From NCBI RefSeq assembly GCF_030867145.1, contig NC_134433.1, forward strand, positions 13,529,216 to 13,593,215: a stretch of 64,000 bases of DNA. The letters run 5' to 3'. A program made the translations under genes and the position numbers. Shown piece by piece: positions 36,401-47,100 of this stretch. This DNA is from Opisthocomus hoazin (taxonomy: Eukaryota > Chordata > Aves > Opisthocomiformes > Opisthocomidae). Each line of letters opens with the position of its first letter. The stretch's first letter is position 1. The notes under the pieces were generated by a model. It did not search any database, was not told where the DNA came from, and worked only from the letters and a program-made list of their open reading frames with translations.

Positions 36401-37927
36401 TTGGAGGAAGCCAATCCCTCTCCCCACATTGCTCAAATGTGGATGTTCTTATGGTGGAGCTGGGACCCCTCTACCAGCAGCTGAGCAGGCACCAGCCTTG
36501 TATCCAGCCCAGCCCTTAACATGTCACTTCTGTGTGGGAGACAGCAGATGGCATGAGGAGGGGGCTCGCTGGCGTGCCGACCTGAGGGCCAGCCGTGCTG
36601 CGGGGCTCTCAGCTTTGCAGCAAGGAGCTTTGGGAGCAAAGCGTGGCACAGGAGCGGTGTGGTCCCCATGGTCGTGGTCAGGTTTGGGAGAGAAGCACTG
36701 GTGGTGTGTGTGTCTGCTTCAGGTGCTGGCATCGCTGCAGTGCATGTGGCGGAGTTATAAATCGTCTGTAAAAAAGTAAAAGCACGTCATATTTGAGAGG
36801 AACAGCGGTGGGAGAACTGCAGGTCGGGCTCCTTTTGGAGAGGGAGAACGTGATCAGCAAGTCAGCATTTGTTGATGTTTTATTTGGATCCATGTGGCAC
36901 CCTCTTTGGTAAGTGTTATGAACATTGTGAATACCTGTCTCTCTCCTCTCCTCCCCCCGATCTTTTCTGCAGTGGTTTCCAGCGACAGTGAGAGCGACTC
37001 GGAGTTCAGTTCCTCCAGCCTGGACGACAAGCCCTTGCCTGCGGGGTCAAAAAGCTCACAAGGCAGAAAGCACCGAGCAGGACTGGGTGAGGAGTTGGTG
37101 GTGTTCCTTGTGCCTGGGGGGTGGGAAGTGTAAAGTGCTTGAACGTTCGGCTCGTGGTACTGTGGGTTTTGGCTCAGCCGCGTGCCTGCCCTGCGCTGGT
37201 GCAGCCCACTGGCTGTAGCTGTGCCGGGTGAGGATCCGGTCCTGTCTCAATGGAACAGTATCAATAGGTCAAACTGGTGCTGGGTCGCTACGTTGTCCCT
37301 GCGGCTGGGAGCTGTTGCCGACCACCTGGCAGCACACCTCTGGCCAACTCCTCACTCCTGACTTTATAGCACAGGAATCACCAGTGCCATTTTAGGAGCA
37401 GAGCATGGGAACTGGGTTTTGACCCTGCTTCTGAGGTTGTCTGGCTGGGAGCGGGGAGGCTGCTGCTCTCTCAGAGCCTGGCCCGGCATCTGCACCCACT
37501 TCTCCCTCCCACAGCAGCATCTCTGTTGTGTCCCTGCAGCACCTATTGGGGAACCCAGCCAGACCATGGGCAGGGTGCTGGGGAGCACCCATTCCCATGC
37601 CTTCTCGGGGAGCCACAGCAGCCTGGGCAGCGAGCAGGGGGCTGCCCTCAGTGCCACGGAGAGCTGCCAGAGCGACCAGCCGGCGGACGGGCGCGACAGT
37701 GATGTTGGCGTCAGAGCACCTGGTGAGCTGAACCTCCTCTCCGGGCAGATCCATGCCTTTGGGGCTGACTTCCTTCGAAGCGCAGCTTTCTCAGAGGCAC
37801 ACCTGGCAAAGCTGTGGCCTGGGATCCCCTTTCCCTGCTGCTTTTCTCATGGCAGGTGCTGTCACAGCATTACAGCGCACTCCTTCCCTCTTCCCCATGT
37901 GCAGAATCTATTCTACAACATGAGTAA
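12349..37927 (+). CDS. RPH3AL: RPH3AL (Noc2), Rab effector, whole coding span in 8 exons
   Basis: Noc2 binds GTP-loaded Rab3 and Rab27 on secretory granules and supports regulated exocytosis in endocrine and exocrine cells. The spliced protein is about 310 residues, against about 300-315 in mammals. It has an N-terminal Rab-binding helix (about 40-92), a FYVE-like zinc finger with eight cysteines at 95, 98, 112, 115, 120, 123, 138 and 141, the Rab-contact motif SGAWFY at 151-156, a serine/acidic stretch ([10 protein letters not shown] from 207) and a low-complexity C-terminus. It lacks the C2 domains of rabphilin-3A, as expected. All introns are GT/AG and all phases join. The start is in a strong Kozak context (GCCATGG) and begins [17 protein letters not shown], as in known Noc2. 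DOC2B follows in the same orientation. The uncertain part is the C-terminus: exon 8 splices to a short exon ending at TAA 37925-37927, or reads through to TGA 38052-38054. Confidence 0.95.
12426..13809 (+). other. RPH3AL: RPH3AL intron 2
   Basis: It begins GTGAGT and ends CCTCCCACAG. No repeat family or nested gene was recognised in its 1.4 kb. Confidence 0.85.
13810..13953 (+). CDS. RPH3AL: RPH3AL exon 3 (residues 26-74), Rab-binding helix
   Basis: The exon is 144 nt. After completing lysine 26 it reads [17 protein letters not shown] and then a long amphipathic helix ([20 protein letters not shown]) up to EQQRIG. This is the first part of the Rab-binding domain shared by Noc2, rabphilin and synaptotagmin-like proteins. 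It is bounded by CCCACAG and GG|GTACAG and ends after two bases of the glycine codon. Confidence 0.95.
13954..16330 (+). other. RPH3AL: RPH3AL intron 3
   Basis: It has GTACAG at its 5' end and TTCCCCGCAG at its 3' end. It carries a 5'-truncated CR1 element (listed separately). No other gene-like feature was recognised. Confidence 0.85.
15485..15850 (+). mobile_element. CR1 LINE fragment, 5' truncated, sense orientation
   Basis: The segment reads like the 3' end of a CR1 non-LTR retrotransposon: GATAGGACAAGGGG at about 15585, AGGAAATTCTTCACTATGAG, GAAGCTGTGGCTGCCCC, CAAGGCCAGGTTGGATGGGG, and the closing GGTCCCTTCCAACCC with ATTCTATGATTCTGTG. The 3' end (about 15850) is clear. The 5' limit is approximate, set by the weak match from GGCTTCAGGGAGACCTTACA. 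Only non-coding 3' sequence and the end of the old ORF2 remain. It sits in RPH3AL intron 3 in the same orientation as the gene. Confidence 0.93.
16331..16460 (+). CDS. RPH3AL: RPH3AL exon 4 (residues 75-117), first half of zinc finger
   Basis: This 130-nt exon completes glycine 74 and encodes [17 protein letters not shown], the end of the Rab-binding helix, then the first four zinc ligands in CLLC (95, 98) and CQDC (112, 115). It is bounded by CCCCGCAG and AAAAAG|GTGGGT and ends in phase 0. Confidence 0.95.
16461..20396 (+). other. RPH3AL: RPH3AL intron 4
   Basis: This intron is about 3.9 kb, with GTGGGT at its 5' end. It closes with an unusually long pyrimidine tract (20361-20390) before TTGCAG. 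It holds a CTCF-like motif near 19071 and octamer motifs ATGCAAAT near 17776 and 18770. No transposable element was recognised. Confidence 0.85.
19068..19086 (+). promoter_or_regulatory. CTCF-like motif in intron 4
   Basis: The core CCACTAGAGGGAG (19071-19083) agrees with the CTCF consensus CCASYAGRKGGMG. Orientation is +. Occupancy is inferred. Confidence 0.45.
20397..20483 (+). CDS. RPH3AL: RPH3AL exon 5 (residues 118-146), second half of zinc finger
   Basis: Exactly 29 codons, phase 0 at both ends. It reads [19 protein letters not shown] and then [10 protein letters not shown], supplying zinc ligands C120, C123, C138 and C141. The acceptor TTGCAG follows a long T-rich tract, and the donor is GAG|GTAAAA, somewhat weak. 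Being symmetrical, it could be skipped without a frameshift, which would remove half the finger. Confidence 0.95.
22538..22586 (+). repeat. Tandem duplication of a 24-25 bp unit
   Basis: GGGAGCTTCAGG followed by a 2-3 nt variable step and CTTCACCGAA occurs twice in immediate succession (22538-22562 and 22563-22586). It is a recent-looking local duplication with one indel. Confidence 0.8.
24684..24812. promoter_or_regulatory. AT-rich island with paired homeodomain-type sites
   Basis: TAATTAGCGATG (24703-24714) and CATCGTAATTA (24719-24729) form an almost perfect inverted repeat around CTAT, putting TAATTA homeodomain cores on both arms. A further GCGATAATAAAA element lies about 60 bp on. The setting suggests a conserved intronic element, but conservation cannot be tested here. 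Confidence 0.35.
27595..27781 (+). mobile_element. CR1 LINE 3' tail
   Basis: The stretch from TGACGGAGCCCTGGCACAGG through CTGCCCAGGGAGGTTGTGGA, GAGATACTCAAGACCCGCC, GGTTGGACTGGGTGACC and CCTTCCAACCCCTACC to the terminal repeat ATTCTGTGATTCTGTGAT is the standard CR1 3' region and tail. The copy is strongly 5' truncated and lies in RPH3AL intron 5 in sense orientation. The 5' boundary is approximate. Confidence 0.95.
28670..28677 (+). promoter_or_regulatory. Octamer (POU) motif
   Basis: A perfect ATGCAAAT within an AT-rich stretch (28661-28735) that also contains TAATTAGGG and ATTTGCA. It is a candidate POU-factor site only. Confidence 0.25.
29978..30152 (+). CDS. RPH3AL: RPH3AL exon 6 (residues 147-205), Rab-contact motif
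   Basis: This begins [20 protein letters not shown], containing the SGAWFY motif (151-156) that docks into the Rab3/Rab27 switch region. It then runs through a variable linker to [10 protein letters not shown]. The 175-nt exon is bounded by CTCCAACAG and AAAG|GTTGGC and leaves one base of valine 205, which exon 7 completes. The linker is less conserved, as expected for this family. Confidence 0.95.
30153..36972 (+). other. RPH3AL: RPH3AL intron 6 (6.8 kb)
   Basis: It starts GTTGGC and ends TTTTCTGCAG. It includes a G-run near 35331-35339 and AT-rich blocks near 31380-31480 and 34140-34200. No repeat family, RNA gene or nested exon was recognised. Confidence 0.85.
36973..37086 (+). CDS. RPH3AL: RPH3AL exon 7 (residues 205-243), acidic serine stretch
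   Basis: This reads [20 protein letters not shown] and then [18 protein letters not shown]. The acidic, serine-rich block is a hallmark of Noc2 after the zinc finger, and its D/E-S-D repeats resemble casein kinase 2 targets (inference). It is bounded by TTCTGCAG and CTGG|GTGAGG. It begins in phase 1 (one base carried in) and ends in phase 1. Confidence 0.93.
37087..37539 (+). other. RPH3AL: RPH3AL intron 7
   Basis: This short intron (453 nt) runs from GTGAGG to TGTCCCTGCAG. Nothing else was recognised in it. Confidence 0.85.
37540..37722 (+). CDS. RPH3AL: RPH3AL exon 8 (residues 243-303)
   Basis: This begins [20 protein letters not shown] and is rich in Ser, Gly and Gln, including [20 protein letters not shown], comparable in place and composition to the mammalian Noc2 C-terminal region. 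The 183-nt exon has acceptor CCCTGCAG and a good donor, CCTG|GTGAGC. The same frame stays open past this donor as far as 38054, so an intron-retaining or terminal-exon form is possible. Confidence 0.85.
37723..37904 (+). other. RPH3AL: Candidate RPH3AL intron 8 (182 nt)
   Basis: GTGAGC at the start and CCCCATGTGCAG at the end define a short possible intron; a second acceptor-like CATGGCAG lies at 37849-37856. Its length is not a multiple of three and it has no in-frame stop, so retention changes the C-terminus rather than truncating it. Confidence 0.6.
37905..37927 (+). CDS. RPH3AL: RPH3AL terminal coding exon (spliced form), ends ESILQHE
   Basis: After the acceptor at 37902-37904 the phase carried from exon 8 gives ESILQHE and a TAA stop at 37925-37927, for a total of about 310 residues. 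That length suits the family better than the 413-residue read-through, which is why I prefer it. The last seven residues are not recognisably conserved, so confidence is moderate. Confidence 0.5.
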
Positions 37928-38110
37928 TCGTCTGGGGTGGGAGCTGCCTACACCCACCCCTGAGAGCAGCCATAGCCTGGGTCTGTCCCCCTGCAAAGGC
38001 CCGGAGCTCCTGTCTGCCCTGCAGAGGCAACAGGACAGATTGAGCTTGTACTGAAGCAAAGCAGAAGTTCAGCAGCTTTATGAGACTGAATAAAAATTTT
38101 CCTCATGTTA
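37928..38110 (+). other. RPH3AL: RPH3AL 3' UTR (or C-terminal coding in read-through form)
   Basis: This is the 3' UTR if exon 8 is spliced. In the unspliced form 37928-38054 is coding and the UTR starts at 38055. It leads to a canonical polyadenylation signal at 38089-38094. Confidence 0.6.
38089..38094 (+). terminator. RPH3AL: Polyadenylation signal AATAAA for RPH3AL
   Basis: A canonical AATAAA lies about 160 nt after the spliced stop and 35 nt after the read-through stop, followed by a T-rich, GT-containing stretch (TTTTCCTCATGTTAG). Cleavage would fall near 38105-38120. Confidence 0.75.
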
Positions 38111-38120
38111 GATGGCTCTT

Positions 38121-41100
38121 AAAGCCAAGCATGGCTCTTCCCAGAACTCTGCAGTGCAAAACAAACAAAAAAAATTGTTCCCCCTCAACAGCCTTGGAAC
38201 AATTAAGTGACTGTGAGAGCAGAGGCTGCTATCACATCTGATCTTGAGCAGCAAGAACACATTTGCATCTCTTTCAGCTGCGGTTCCCGCTAATCTATTC
38301 AATAACCCCTTAAGTTACCGTTTAGCGCTGCTCCCTCCAGAGTGTTCCTGCCGCCCTGTGAACTGCCACTCCTTTTGTTCCTGAGCCTGTTGTGTGCTGT
38401 GCATGCTGAGGCGTAAATTGGATTAGAGAGAGCAGGTTTATCCTTTAGCGCACCACAGAGTCATAGTCCCCCTCCCCACGCTTCCTGCTAGAAATAGCCA
38501 GCACAGAATTGTTTCTCTGCTCTTCCCTCCCTTCCCAGGTTTCAGAGATTTGCAGTTTTCTTTAGTTTTCACAAAGCAAATGAGTGCTACTTGTGCTCTG
38601 TCCATCGTCTCTGGTTTATAGTGCTGCCCCGGACTGGCTTTATTTTCAGCCTGTGTTGGCTGTGGCTGATTCCCATTGTGTGTTGGCTCTGCAGCCCACC
38701 GGAGCGGAGCACGGGTTGTTCTGCAGGGTTGAAGCGAGTGGTGGTGGACAGTGAGTGTGACCCCCTGGGTGCCTTTTCTGCTGGTGCTACGTGGCCATGC
38801 TGAAGTCTGGATGGATGCACGCCTGGACGGTGTGTTTGTACAGTGCTTAGCACTTTGGAGCTTTCCTGCCAGCTGTTTGAACTAACTGCTGCCTGGCCAC
38901 GACAGTGCAAACAATATCTCACTGGCAGAAAATGCCTTTTTCCTGCTAAAAAACTCATATGCAAAGCTTGGCACAAGGGGTCAATGCTTTCCACTGAGAC
39001 CTCTCCTTGCTAGGCTGGAGAGAGCTAAAAATGACAGGCAGCATGGACATATATTTAAAAAATGAAAACTACAGTGATCTCATGAGCCCAGTTAAAATAG
39101 TCCCTGGGATGTGGAGAGGATCCTGCTAAGGAGAAGGTTAAGCCAGGTTGGCTGACTAGAGAATATCTGTAAAGACCTTTGTTACGTCTGGGGTCGTTTA
39201 TTTCCCAGTCTTCCTGCAGAAGGGGCTGCTTTGCTCAGATGTGGTGCTGGCAGCAGCGAGTGCCTGGGCAGGAGGGTTCTGTGTTCCCCAGAGCCGGGGC
39301 AGAGAGAGGCAGGGAGACAGCAGCAAGTATTTCTGCTCGTGTGTGCTGGAGGGGAATGAAGCCGGTGGTGGTTGCAGTTGGCAGGCACAGGCTTGGGAAC
39401 TGGTGGAGGGTGGCAGCGGGCAGCGTTCTCTGTGCCGTGTCACGTCAGGGAACCAGCCACCAGCCAAGCACCCGCCTGGGCCGGGGAGTTCTGTGGGCTC
39501 GCAGGGAGCTGGGTGAGCTACCCCCTTCCTCCAAGACCTGTGGCCACAGGAGGTGGCGGGGTGGGCTGCAGAGCAGCTGGCCTGTCTTCAGCCTGTCCTG
39601 TGCCGGCATTAGACCTGACACTCCTTTCTGCAGCGTGGGTGCTGGCAAGGGCTGGTGTGTCAGCCTTTGAGACTCTACCAAAGGTCTCTGCAAGGAGGCA
39701 AAGCTGGAACCTGAGCGTGTTTTGGGAGGCCTGTGGTGTGCCTGTGTTGTGTTTGCCACAGCTGTATGCGCTGTCCCACAGTGGGGGTCGTCACAGCATT
39801 TCCAGGTGGGGAGGGGAGAAGGAGAGTGGCTTTGTTTTCCTGCTGATGTGTTTGGGATGTGGCCTTGCCTCTGTGCAGTGAGTGAGCGGCAGGGATGAGC
39901 GTGGTCAGCGTTTGATTACTCTGAGAGCACTTAACGTGCCCAGCTGGAGAGACGCTGCCGTGATGTGATCTGTGCAGCAAACTACCAGCAATCACGATCC
40001 ATTACGTATGAATTTAGTAATCAGCATTGTGCAGCGATACGGCTCGCGTCACCCTGCGTGCTGTGCAGCTCCCTAGCAGGTGGGTTGAGCAGACCAGACA
40101 TCCAGGAGTCCACTGAATGCCCCATGGCAAGAGCAGAAATAAAGGGAAGTGCAAAACTGGCCCTGTGGTCCCCAAGGCAGCCTCCTGCTCTGCAGAGGGG
40201 TTCGTGTGCTCTGGGATACTGCAGGTCTGGGGCGTAGAAATGGTGGGAGCCTCGCAGCAAGTGGCAGTGCCTCTCCCCATCTTAATTAATTAGAGCTTTG
40301 TCTGTGAGGGGCTTTACACCGTGGCTCCCTCTGGATGCCACTGTCTGCCAGAAAGCAGAGTCTGCTCCTGCTGTTTCATCTCTTCAGAGAGCGGTGGAGG
40401 TGCTGTGTGCTGTGTGTCGAGGCTGGCAGAACTCTTTGCTGCATCTCCCTGCCTGTGGGACAGCCCCTGCGCTCCGCTCTGATCTGAGCGAAGAGCAGAG
40501 CAGGGGCAAAGATCCTTTCTCCTTTAAACTGCGGATCCTCCGTTGCGGAATGAGGACTTTAAAGGGTGATTTTTGTATAGCTTTTCTGAAAGGCTCTGAA
40601 ACTTTGTAGCGCTGTGCTGGGAGCAATTTTTGCTTCATATTAGCACCTCAGGTGTTGTTCTACCAGTGACTTTCTTTTCTCTTCTTTTTCTCACCTCTGC
40701 TCTAATTCCGCTCTCAAGTGTGACTTTGCAGAACACTTTAGCATCCTTAAATCCCAGGCCACAGCCAGAACAGGGAATTAGAGAATGGTGCTGCAAATGC
40801 AGCTGCTCTCATAGTCCTTAGCTCTTTAAGCCTGAAGGCCAAGATGACAGCATGGTTGTGCGGCCAAGGGAAAGCAAGGAGCTATTAAGAAGAGTTTGTA
40901 GGTTTCCAGTGTGTTGCTCCGGCTGGGGTTTGGTGAGGCAGATCATGAAGCCTGGGGTTTGTCATAAAATGACTCATTGTCAGAGCTGCATTGGGATTTA
41001 GGCAACCTCAGCCCATGAGAGAAAGTTGCAGAAGAGAGTGGTGAGTTGAGAGGCTGCCAATTTTTTTCTTTTATTTTTTTTTTTTACCACCTGCTTTCAA

Positions 41101-44100
41101 ACCTTCTCAAAAGCATCATTTTCTGAGGGTCTGGTGTTGTTTCTTCTTCTGAAGCTCCAGTTTCTGGAGGTGCCCACTCTGACGTGGTAGCTGTCGAGAG
41201 GAAACTCATGCAGTGGTTTTCCTGGAGAATGTTTTATCCTAAAGAGAATGAAATTTGGACACAGGACAGAAGCGCAATCTTTCTTTTTCCCGTTGTTTGC
41301 CTGTAGCTAGGGAGGTCTCACCTTGTTCTGGCTGTACAGTTGATATGTTAAGTGAAAAAAGCATAAAATCCTCCCTATTGTTAATTATGACATTTTTCTT
41401 AAAGAGAATATTAAACAGAATTAAACAAAGAAATCATCAGTATCTTACAGTGGTTTTCATTAGCCAATGGAGAGCTTTAAATGGAGATCACATCTTTGAG
41501 CTTAGACCTGGCTGCTGCAGGGGGTAAAATGAGACCAAAAGGCATCTCTCGGATCAGTAGCGAGTTCTACTGTGGTGCGTCCCAGTTAATGGGGCCCTCA
41601 TTGTCTTCTGAGGACCTTGTGAAAGGAACAGGTCAATGCTGTTTGGTATTCCGTGGGTCACCTGAACAGCCTACCCATAGGGGATGGTGAGTGAGCTTGG
41701 CACGGGCTGTGGGGCTGGGGAAGGCTCTAATTTGTGCTTAAAAGAAGAGGTCTGAGAAACAGCCGCAAGACAAGCTAATGAATGAGTAGCATACATCTGA
41801 GTGCAAATCACAGTCTCCCCATCTCTGCTCGTTTGCCAATGTGTTGTCTAAATCATTAATACTTAAAGAGCGGTACAGCAGCTGGCAGTTAAACAGAGCC
41901 ACGTTAAACAGTGGTGTTGCTGAGTCTGGGAGCTGAGATGATGATGGCAGCGCCTGGTGGGGTATAAGAAACGCTGTGGCTGGCAATCGCAGGGTGAGGC
42001 TGGCTGGAAGGACCTCCAGAGGTCAGCAGGTCCAGCCTGAGCCCTGCTCCCGGGGTGCTGAAGCGGTAGCTTCTGGATACCTGCCTTTGGCTGCTCGCTT
42101 TGAGGCTGTCATGCTGGGAGAGGCTGAGCGGAGCTGAGACAAGGGCCTGGAGCTGAGGGAGATGGGCAGGAAATGCTGCTTCTGGCTCTCTTAATTTGGT
42201 GAGATTTATGCCCCGTCTTTCAAGATTTGATTGGCTTTAGAAATGAGGTGGTGTCACTCTCGCTGTGGCTCAGTGCCTCCCTGGCTGGAGTAGGCATCAA
42301 CTTTTGCTCATAAATATGCAAGCTGTTAATACATGAGACAGGCAGAGCCATTCTGCATTATTTTCATGGCAGGAAATTCTCAGGGCATCTTTGAAGTTAA
42401 CACATTAACTTCTTTTTTTTTCTTCCCTTCTGTTTCTCAGATGTCTGGTTTGCTCCCTCAGGGACGATGAGGAGGTAACATTTTGCTTCAGTGGGCCTAA
42501 CTACTCGATTCCATGTAGGAAAAAAAATTGTCCTAACAGTAATTAGTCTCCAAATCAGATCATAATTTCTTTAATGACTTTCTTCCTGGCAGTCTTTGGG
42601 GAGGTGACTTTTGTTTTCCTGCGTTTGGTGAGAAAGTTGCTTAAACATTTTCAGACTGCTCGCTCCCTTATCCCTGTGAGCTGCAGCTGAACAACGTAGT
42701 CTTCCAGGGCTGGCTTTGCAGGAGGGTGGAAAAGGTGGGCAACCACGCGAGAGAGCTCTGCTCGCAACCCCTGCTCTTCCTCCCTCTGCCTTTGGCCTCT
42801 GCCTGCACAGGATAGGAAGGAGGAGGGGGTCAGATGTAGGGGAGAGACCCACACCCAGCCCTCTCCTCTCCAAGCCTCTGCCGCTCGCACTGGCTGCCCC
42901 ATCAATCCTTGAGCCCCGCTGTTTGCCCCCCTTTGCTCAAAGCTTGCTGCCACTGCCACAGGATTGAGTTTTCCTGCTGCCAAGGAGGATGAGTAGTGCC
43001 TCTTCCACGAAGTGCAAAAATTGAATTGTGCCTTCATGGCTGAGGAGCTTTGAGCTGTCTCTGCCTGCTCATATTGGTACTGCAGAGTACTGAAAGGTCC
43101 TGCTGTATTTATAAATAAAACATGTCTTCGGGTAGTGACAGCGTTAGGAAATGATTCAAGGTTTGCATTCTACACACAATGCATTTGTAAATATGAACTG
43201 CAGAAGAAGCATAAGCCCCATTCTGTGTTTTATGGAATTAAAATATTTTTGTCCTCAACTGGTAGAACCAAAACATTTTCAGCTCTTTTAAAGTCCGCCT
43301 TGAAGTTAAGTGAATAAAGGCTCGAGTATCTAAAAAAGAAATTACTTTCACTATTTCTGTCATTCTTTATGGAGTTTTAAATTGAAGACTTTTTCCTTGA
43401 AAATAGAGGAGTGACAAAGACTCATTCTCTTGCCTCTTTCACTCAATATATCTGGAAACAAGTCTGCTGCTGAGGATGAAACTCTTATTTTTGTGCCTTC
43501 TTTCACGTTGCAGAGGTCTGTGCTTTGGTCTTTGATCAAACCACCTGTCTGGCCTCCTGCCCCCCCATGTCCTTAGACTTATTCTCTGCCCTTTGCAATG
43601 CGTTTACTCCTCGCGCCTCCAACTTTCTATTCAGCATTTTACACAAAGCACTGAGGGCAATAGTTGATGTCATCTTTCAAAACAAAGCATAAAGGAAAGA
43701 GCATGGGAAGTCAGTAATACAGAAGTTAAAAGCCTGGATTTTGGAGCCTTTGTCAACACATTGAGAGGTTTTGTGGCTCGGGAGGTTATCTTTCAACTGG
43801 GATGCCGGACAGTAGCTGGTGGGAGGAATTTTCAGGACTTCCTGTGCCTTGAACATTTCACCTGAACGCGGTGACTGGAAACATCCCTGTGCTTTCTCCA
43901 GGAGTCGATGTAATTTGTGTCCCCTTCAGTTCAGAGAAAGGGGAGAGAAGTTAGTGCTGAAACACTGCTGCCGTAGAGCTCTTCACCTTGCCAGCCCCGC
44001 TTTCACCCCACATGCTGGAAACAGCATGTCCCAGCAGACCCGGAGTTTCGCCAGGGGCTGCTGAAGTGGTGAGCTCAGGTTCGTGTAGTCAGCATGAGCC

Positions 44101-47100
44101 AGAGAGCTTCTGCAGCAGAGCCTTGCTGTCCTGCGCCCATCTCCGGCCGTGAGGAAGGGCCACGTTCTGCCGTGGCTCCTGTCCACGGCCCAGGCACGTG
44201 GAGGGCAAGGACGTGGAGGACCTGCTCTGTGGCATGTGGGTGCAGTCACCAGTTTGCAAACCTCTGAGAGCTGAGGCTTGGCTTGCTGTCTGACTTGGCC
44301 CTTTGAGGGAAGCGTGTACCAGAGGACCAGATCTAGCAGTACAACTCCTCCTTTCTCCGTCTTTGCCCATTTCTTTCCCCTGTCTTTTCTTTCTTTAATA
44401 AAATTTAATGGGCCTTGACTGCTGACAGAGTGTGGAGTAATGATGCATAGACATTCTCTTCATTATTAGTTTTAGGAAGCTCTTAAAACAGCACTGAGTA
44501 TATAAAAGCAATGTAAAATAACTTTGTCAAGTCTCTCCACTTCACTGCTTTCCAAACAAAACTTTTGTCTGTATGTATTTTGAAGGCAAACGGTGCGTCC
44601 ACACCAGAACACGATGCTGACAGCTGTGAAGATGGAGCTGCTTTGCCTGGATCCAGTGCTTGCCCCTTGCTCACTCCTGCAGACCTCACTCCAGACAGCG
44701 ACTGCTGCCGGTGGTGACTTTATGATGCTGGCTCTTGCACAGGCGTTAGCAACACGATGGCACTTGGGAAAGCACCTGCCTGTCCTCCCTGCCTCACTGA
44801 CCTGGTTGATGGTTTGGTCTGGTTTCCCCTTCTGCTGACTGACAGGCACTTTGGGGTGCTGCTTGGAGAGGGGTGCCATGCCGTGTGGTGCTACTGTGGG
44901 GTCCAGACCTGTGTCTGTTGGAAGGGGCACACAAAGTGCTCACTGGAACTGAAGAAGTGTGTGCTGCCTTCGCTGATCCCGGTTTGCCGAGCCCAGTCCT
45001 GGGTTCAGCTGCTGGCTTCACAGTCTTCAGGAGAAAGGGAAATTCACCCCTACGTCCCTGAAATAGGCTGTGAGGAGACCACAGCCCTTCTACTGCTTCT
45101 CAGCCCAGGGAGGAATTTCCCCTCTGTGGACCCCAAGGGTGAGACCGGGTCTTCGATTTACACTTGACTCCCATGGGCCCAGGGTGTCACCCCTTGTGTT
45201 TCTTGTCATCGTTGCTCTGGTTTGAGTTGGTACGAGTTTGGTGGGGGCATCCTGAATCAGCTGGGGAAGCTGTGCTCCCGTTCACGTCCACTGAGGTCTC
45301 TCTGTGGTAGGGCTGTCTGCTCGGGGAGACACATCAGTTAGGAAAGAAACACTCAGAGAAGTTTACTGTGAGTTTTTCGGTCCTCCTGGCTGTGCACTGT
45401 CCTGTGTGTCCTGTGGTGAGGATGATGCTTTGGCACTGGGGTTGTGCGCAGTGTGTGTGTGCTGCAGCTCCTGGTGGGAGAACGCCCACCACCCCACGGC
45501 CCAGCTGCCTGCCTTCATGTGCCCCGATCGGATAAAAGCTTTCAGATTACTTTGTCTTGTTAAGCTCTGCCGATTCTCCTCCCACATGCACACCCTGGCA
45601 TCTCTTGCATGAGCAGGGGCCTTTGTTTTACCTTTCTCCTGCAAGTGTTGAGCATCTGTGTGACTGTGATGGTGTCATCATGAGTCAGGTTGTAGAAAGC
45701 TGTGTGCCGCAGTCCTGCTAATTCTCCAGGATGGACAATTTCCCTCCAAGGCATGACAGATGAGAAAAATCAAATTACCTGACATCTCTAGAGCAATTAG
45801 ATCGTTGAAGGGTTGAATAAAACCCACACTAGGCAAGTAGGAGTCGATAGATTTTTATTAAATGCTTTGGATCTGACCTGTCTTCTGCTGAAGAACCAAG
45901 GATTCCAAAAAGTTCCCTCTGAAATCATAGATTTGTGCTTGTTAATGTTGCCCTTTTCCCTCAGTTATTACTCTTCTGTTCTCCTTAGCTGCTGGGTGTT
46001 TTGTGCGCATGTAGTATATGCTCTTACAAATGGCTGCAGTATGAAGATAAATGAGATTGGGTGCTGGAACGCTCTAGCAGAAGATCAGAAATCAATCCTT
46101 GACTTTCTAAATGAACATGGTCTAACAGAGGACCATTCCCTCACTGCTGTTCCAGCCAATGTGCTATGGCAAGTTCCTGAGAAAATCCTTCCAGCTCTCC
46201 CTCCATGAGCTGTTTCTGCCCCTTTAAAAATGAAAACAAAACCTTTGGATAATGTGGGCTCTTTGAGGTGGCATAAAGGGAAACCACTGAACGTGGGCTT
46301 CACAACTTCAGTGTTGAAGAGAGCAAGGGTTGAGGTTGTTCTCCACTGAGGGATACTTTGTTTTGTGGTCTGTGTTGTTTAAACCTGGCCATGGAGACTT
46401 GACCAGCTGCACCTCTGAAAGGGGTAATGCCACAATCATTAGCTGTTTCTTTTCAGTAAATCCAGAAGTCAGCTTTTGCTGAAGTGCCGGTATGATTTCA
46501 GAGCTGAAGTCATGCTGTTTCTTCTGAGAGCTGCAGGGTCTTCAGTTTCAGAAGTGTTTTGCCACTAAAAAAGTCCTGTCTTTCCTTGGAGCTTTTAACA
46601 GTCCTACTGAGGCTGTCTTGCTCGCGCTTTCATTACTGCAGTGCCTCAGACAGGCTGGCCTGACAGCCTGACCTAATCCTTCAGAAGAAGAAGGGTAAAA
46701 GACACTTAATAATTGACTCAGTTTTCTTTGAACCTGTTACTTTCTCATCAAAAACTCTACACTGAGTTGGAAAGAGTTTTTAAAATTGAGCATGTCATTT
46801 CTAACTCTTCTTGTGTTTCTTGTGCTTCGTTCCTAGGCAGTGCAGGCAGGTCGGTCGTGTTTTCACCCCCAGCCTCGCTTCTTAGGGCCGTTTACAACAC
46901 TGTGGGTTGCCAGCTCTGCACAGGAATGTGGTAATCCTTGCTGGCTTACTGTGCCACTTCGAGGCATGAGTTTGATTTTTAACTTGGACTAGGTTTTATA
47001 AAACACTCTTGGAGACAAGTTTGGGACTGCTCTTTTACCAGTGAGATTGAAAATCTTAGTTTCTTACCTCTATATTTTACCTCCATGGAGTAATTCCACC

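Noticed and set aside
45813-46208. 131-codon plus-strand frame with a protein-like second half
   Set aside because: It starts at a TTG; the first ATG leaves only about 88 codons. No splice sites, homology or promoter were seen, so it is probably chance.
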